Assembly (NCBI GenBank): GCA_020428185.1
Contig: JAGQNH010000012.1
Coordinates: 1 to 9,607 of the forward strand
From: Candidatus Saccharimonadota bacterium
GTDB taxonomy: Bacteria > Patescibacteriota > Saccharimonadia > Saccharimonadales > Saccharimonadaceae
Direction: 5' to 3'
DNA length: 9,607 nt
Under the pieces are notes generated by a model. It saw nothing but the letters and a program-made list of their open reading frames with translations. It searched no databases and was not told the origin of the DNA. Made by a program: the position numbers and the translations under genes. Each line of letters begins with the position of its first letter. The first letter of the stretch is position 1. Below, piece by piece: positions 7,083 through 9,607 of this stretch.

Positions 7083-8129
7083 ATGCGAAGCGTCGAAGCT
7101 GCACCTACTAATTCTAGACAAGACTCATCCCGAAAAGATGCAGATATTCTAGATGCAGCCGACGACATACTAGACCAAGACGATTTCGACGCCACTATAG
7201 CTGAACTTCCCGATCAAGACGATACTTTTTCAGAAATCACCGATGGTCCCGGAATTACTTACGATACTGCAGACGGCCCTTGGGTTATGCCTGAGGCGTA
7301 CTCGCAAGAAAAATCACAAGACACCACAGAAGACACTCAAGAATCAGATATCATACGCCATAGCCGCACAAAACTCAGCAAATCTCAAGCCTTGCGTCAA
7401 TGGACAAGTCAGAAAGCATTCAATAGAGTTTCAAATGTTGCAATACTCAAAGGTGAGGTAGAGCATGGTATTGCAAACATTAAAGGAGAATACCTCAGTC
7501 GCAAACAAAAAACCGAAGAGAAAAAACTTCATAAATATCAGCGCAAAGCAAACTCAACCATGTTTGAGTTTCGTCGAGCTAAATTCGCACGCAAAGCAAG
7601 ATGGGCGAAAAACCGACTTAATGATACCTCAACAAAACTTTCAAGGCACAATCAAATCTTTGGTGAGGTCGTAGCCGAAGAGAATGGCAATCAAATCAAA
7701 AAACGCGGTGAAGAGTACCAAAACCACAAAAAACGCCACATCGAACGCCTTCGACATTTGGAAGAAAAGCGCAGTAAGCTACTCGAAAGACGAATTCTCG
7801 CCAATGAGCGCAAGAAGCTTCGTGGTCAAAAAAATAAAATCAAAAAAGAACACATGTCTAATTACCAAAAGGATCTTCGCGTCCAGCTAAAAAAAGATCT
7901 TGATCACCGTATGAAGAAAATTGTCGACAAAATCGAGAAGAGTGATCGTCGTTGGAATTGGCTCAAAGACGACAACCACACGTCCGAAGAAGCTTCAATA
8001 TCAGCACTCGACCAAGCGGTAAATCAACTGTCGTCAGAAGGCAATGCTCAAAAATCCCGAGTAAACGAAATACTTCCACAACTACGCGATGCTGTTGATG
8101 ACGAAATCAAAAAAGAACAACATAAATAA
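7083..8129 (+). CDS. Highly charged coiled-coil protein of unknown function
   Basis: The 348-residue protein has no signal peptide and no membrane helix, so it is probably cytoplasmic. I do not recognise a family. Residues 1-91 are strongly acidic (many Asp, Glu and Gln, with a run of ILDAADDILDQDD type). Residues from about 92 to 293 are very basic, rich in Lys, Arg, Glu and Gln, and predicted to be a long helix or coiled coil. The last 50 or so residues are again acidic and helical. The opposite charges suggest self-association or binding to nucleic acid or to the basic cytoplasmic tail of the VirB6-like protein; this is inference only. The gene is first in a unit with the DUF5663-like and PrgI genes, and its stop codon overlaps the SD of the next gene. 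The start at 7083 is the first in-frame ATG after an upstream in-frame stop at 7026-7028. Confidence 0.8.
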   Translation: MRSVEAAPTNSRQDSSRKDADILDAADDILDQDDFDATIAELPDQDDTFSEITDGPGITYDTADGPWVMPEAYSQEKSQDTTEDTQESDIIRHSRTKLSKSQALRQWTSQKAFNRVSNVAILKGEVEHGIANIKGEYLSRKQKTEEKKLHKYQRKANSTMFEFRRAKFARKARWAKNRLNDTSTKLSRHNQIFGEVVAEENGNQIKKRGEEYQNHKKRHIERLRHLEEKRSKLLERRILANERKKLRGQKNKIKKEHMSNYQKDLRVQLKKDLDHRMKKIVDKIEKSDRRWNWLKDDNHTSEEASISALDQAVNQLSSEGNAQKSRVNEILPQLRDAVDDEIKKEQHK

Positions 8130-8132
8130 GGA
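8128..8132 (+). promoter_or_regulatory. SD sequence overlapping the preceding stop codon
   Basis: AAGGA overlaps the TAA at 8127-8129 and ends eight bases before the ATG at 8141. This suggests translational coupling of the DUF5663-like gene to the charged coiled-coil gene. It contrasts with the SD-less starts at 4844, 7083 and 8491. Confidence 0.7.
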
Positions 8133-8140
8133 TACCAATC

Positions 8141-8431
8141 ATGGCTGTACTTACACAAAATTTTCTCCAATCACTCGGTATCGAACTTGACGAGACCACG
8201 CTTCAGGCATTTAGCGACCATTTTGAAACAACTCTGTTCGAAAGAGTGGTTGAATCTATCCTTGATGAACTAAGTGATGACCAACTCACAGAACTTTCCA
8301 CACTCCGTGAACAGAATGACGAACAGCTACAAAGCTGGCTGCAGGCAAATATCCCAAATCTCAGTGAAATCATACAAGACGAAGTCGATATCCTACTCGG
8401 CGACCTCGCCGAAGACAGCGAAAAGTTCTAG
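8141..8431 (+). CDS. DUF5663-like small acidic helical protein
   Basis: This is a 96-residue, strongly acidic, all-helical protein without Cys, a signal peptide or a membrane segment. Its pattern matches what I know of DUF5663, a family common in CPR genomes: an N-terminal LGIELDE turn, an amphipathic ERVVESILDELSDDQL segment (about 35-50), and a C-terminal IPNLSEIIQDEVDILL helix (about 70-86). The function of that family is not established. The gene is preceded by a good SD, lies 11 bp after the charged coiled-coil gene and 59 bp before the PrgI gene, and probably belongs to their transcript. A cytoplasmic chaperone- or adaptor-like role in secretion would fit its size and charge but is only inference. 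The family call is from memory of the pattern, not a search. Confidence 0.7.
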   Translation: MAVLTQNFLQSLGIELDETTLQAFSDHFETTLFERVVESILDELSDDQLTELSTLREQNDEQLQSWLQANIPNLSEIIQDEVDILLGDLAEDSEKF

Positions 8432-8474
8432 CTTCACACTCCAATCCAACCTCGTAAAAGCACAAGAAGTACGA

Positions 8475-8480
8475 TATAAT
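8475..8480 (+). promoter_or_regulatory. Consensus -10 box just before the PrgI gene
   Basis: A perfect TATAAT ends ten bases before the ATG at 8491, predicting a transcript leader of about four bases. There is no SD in the intervening bases. No good -35 box is visible at the right distance (TCGTAA at a 17-nt spacing), so this may be a weak internal promoter or chance. The 59-bp gap 8432-8490 shows no clear terminator hairpin. Confidence 0.45.
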
Positions 8481-8490
8481 ACCAACAGAT

Positions 8491-9516
8491 ATGGCGGTAT
8501 ACAAAGTACCTCAGGATGTCGAGGCGGACGACAAACTTATTGGTCCGTTTAGTTTTCGACAATTTATCTATCTTATAGTAGTCGCAATCTCACTCGCCGG
8601 TGCATGGGGACTGTCTCAGATATTTATGCCGCTCGTCTTAATTCCACTACCTGTCATTATATTTTTTAGCGCTCTCGCTCTTCCTCTCCGAAAGGATCAA
8701 CCGATGGAAGCATACCTTTCAGCGGTTGTTTCTTTTTATTTTCTAAAATCTCGCAAGCGGCTATGGCAGCCAGATGGTATTGATTCATTCGTGACGATTA
8801 TCCCACCCAGGGACGCAGACAGAATTCTCACTAAGAACTTTGACGAAGAAGAAGCTACAAAACGACTCGGATACCTCGCGAATCTCGTCGATACACATGG
8901 CTGGGCTATTCGCGGAGCAGGCGGCACACCCGACACGTCAATCAGTACTGATTTATATTACGAATCCCAGCAAACAGTCGATATGATGGACAGATCGACA
9001 CCTCAAGCTCAAGCTCTAACTCAACATCTTCAGGCTGAGGCAGAAGGTCATCGCCAAGACGCGATTCATACCATGGAATCAGCAAAAAACACCGCGCAGT
9101 CAACATCCACACCAGAACCAGCCACCACGCAACCAACAAAATCGTCTGAGGACAACACCCCGCCAGTATCAAACCTTCCTTCACTTGAAGAAGTACGAGC
9201 CTCCCGTATCAACAAAGCCGCCGAAGAAAAAGCAACAAAGGACGCCAACGACGCCCTTGCACTAGCAAATGGACTTATCGAAGAAGCAGGTGACAAAAAA
9301 CCCGTACAGACTCAAACAACCACACAAGAAAGTGCACCTAGCACTAGCGTTTCCACCCCCGATACTGCTACAATGGAATTAACGCAAAAACAAGCGGATG
9401 AACTGTCACAGCAAACCGACGTCACTATTGCTACTCTTGCAAAAGAAGCCGATCATATAGCTCAACAAAATAAAGCACTACAAGACGGTGATGAAGTGAC
9501 CATATCGCTACATTAG
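8491..9516 (+). CDS. PrgI-family T4SS membrane protein with long C-terminal tail
   Basis: The 341-residue protein opens with the PrgI-family signature: a VPQDVEADDKLIGPFSFRQF stretch (residues 6-25), followed by two closely spaced hydrophobic helices (about 26-45 and 47-66) and a cytoplasmic FYFLKSRKRLWQPDG segment. PrgI-family proteins of Gram-positive and CPR bacteria are small membrane partners of VirB4 ATPases in T4SS, roughly equivalent to VirB3. Residues from about 150 to the end are an unusually long hydrophilic tail, rich in Gln, Thr, Ala, Glu and Pro, part probably disordered and part helical. The protein contains no Cys. The next gene begins 18 bp downstream with a strong SD and is the expected position for VirB4. 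The PrgI domain call is strong; the tail's role is unknown. Confidence 0.88.
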   Translation: MAVYKVPQDVEADDKLIGPFSFRQFIYLIVVAISLAGAWGLSQIFMPLVLIPLPVIIFFSALALPLRKDQPMEAYLSAVVSFYFLKSRKRLWQPDGIDSFVTIIPPRDADRILTKNFDEEEATKRLGYLANLVDTHGWAIRGAGGTPDTSISTDLYYESQQTVDMMDRSTPQAQALTQHLQAEAEGHRQDAIHTMESAKNTAQSTSTPEPATTQPTKSSEDNTPPVSNLPSLEEVRASRINKAAEEKATKDANDALALANGLIEEAGDKKPVQTQTTTQESAPSTSVSTPDTATMELTQKQADELSQQTDVTIATLAKEADHIAQQNKALQDGDEVTISLH

Positions 9517-9524
9517 GAAGGTGG
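9516..9524 (+). promoter_or_regulatory. SD sequence for the last, partial gene
   Basis: GGAAGGTGG begins on the last base of the PrgI TAG stop codon and ends nine bases before the ATG at 9534, an ideal spacing. It supports the 9534 start over the GTG at 9521 in another frame and suggests coupling to PrgI translation. Confidence 0.65.
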
Positions 9525-9533
9525 ATAAGAAGG

Positions 9534-9607
9534 ATGGGACCAAACGCACAGCAACAGCCAGTCGCACCAGCCCAAGGGCAGGCTCCTCAAGCCATGCCCG
9601 GACAGCC
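9534..9607 (+). CDS. Start of the next gene (3' partial), Pro/Gln/Ala-rich N-terminus
   Basis: Only 24 complete codons are visible. They encode a low-complexity Gln/Pro/Ala-rich segment with no signal peptide, so the family cannot be read from the sequence. The position directly after prgI, with an SD overlapping the prgI stop, is where a VirB4/TraC-type ATPase is usually found in CPR and Gram-positive T4SS loci. In that case this would be a disordered N-terminal extension. That assignment is inference from gene order only. Confidence 0.55.
   Translation, partial: MGPNAQQQPVAPAQGQAPQAMPGQ

Noticed and set aside
9521..9607. GTG-started open frame at the right edge
   Set aside because: The start overlaps the SD itself, whereas ATG 9534 has that SD at ideal spacing; the window is too short for composition to decide.

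Overview
The window looks like part of a chromosomal type IV secretion (T4SS) locus from a Candidate Phyla Radiation bacterium, most likely a Candidatus Saccharibacteria (TM7) relative. The call rests on three things. A PrgI-family protein, a DUF5663-type small acidic protein and a TrbL/VirB6-like polytopic protein lie in a row. The neighbours are Cys-bearing exported proteins of a style I associate with Saccharibacteria. The standard genetic code holds: every gene reads through without in-frame TGA and all stops are TAA or TAG, which argues against the UGA-recoding Absconditabacteria/Gracilibacteria. The taxonomic call is from remembered family patterns, not a search.

Layout. Positions 1-2154 (+) hold the C-terminal part of a large, probably extracytoplasmic protein of unknown function, open at the left edge. 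It meets, stop codon to stop codon, a minus-strand gene (2151-2792) for a 213-aa protein with one membrane anchor. An 88-bp divergent region separates that gene from a secreted alpha/beta hydrolase (2881-4761, +). The hydrolase has a signal peptide, a small Cys domain, a Pro/Thr linker, a coiled coil, a catalytic domain with a recognisable Ser-Asp-His set, a Gly-Ser linker and a Cys-containing tail. After an 82-bp gap comes the TrbL/VirB6-like membrane protein (4844-7021). It is closed by a strong 16-bp hairpin whose 3' arm also carries the likely -35 box of the next transcription unit. That unit contains a highly charged coiled-coil protein (7083-8129), a DUF5663-like protein (8141-8431), a PrgI-family protein with a long tail (8491-9516), and the first codons of another gene (9534 onward). 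VirB4 is the expected neighbour there but is not demonstrated.

How they may work together (inference). The VirB6-like and PrgI proteins would form the inner-membrane part of a reduced T4SS, powered by a VirB4 ATPase probably encoded just beyond the right edge. The large exported protein and the hydrolase are candidates for surface components or substrates that act on a host cell. The two charged or acidic soluble proteins would be cytoplasmic accessories.

A recurring regulatory pattern: four genes (starts at 2792 minus, 4844, 7083 and 8491) have a -10-like box ending 5-11 nt before the ATG and no usable Shine-Dalgarno (SD) sequence. This suggests leaderless or near-leaderless transcripts. 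Two operon-internal genes (8141 and 9534) have clear SD sequences overlapping the preceding stop codon. No tRNA, rRNA, CRISPR array, insertion sequence or origin was recognised.
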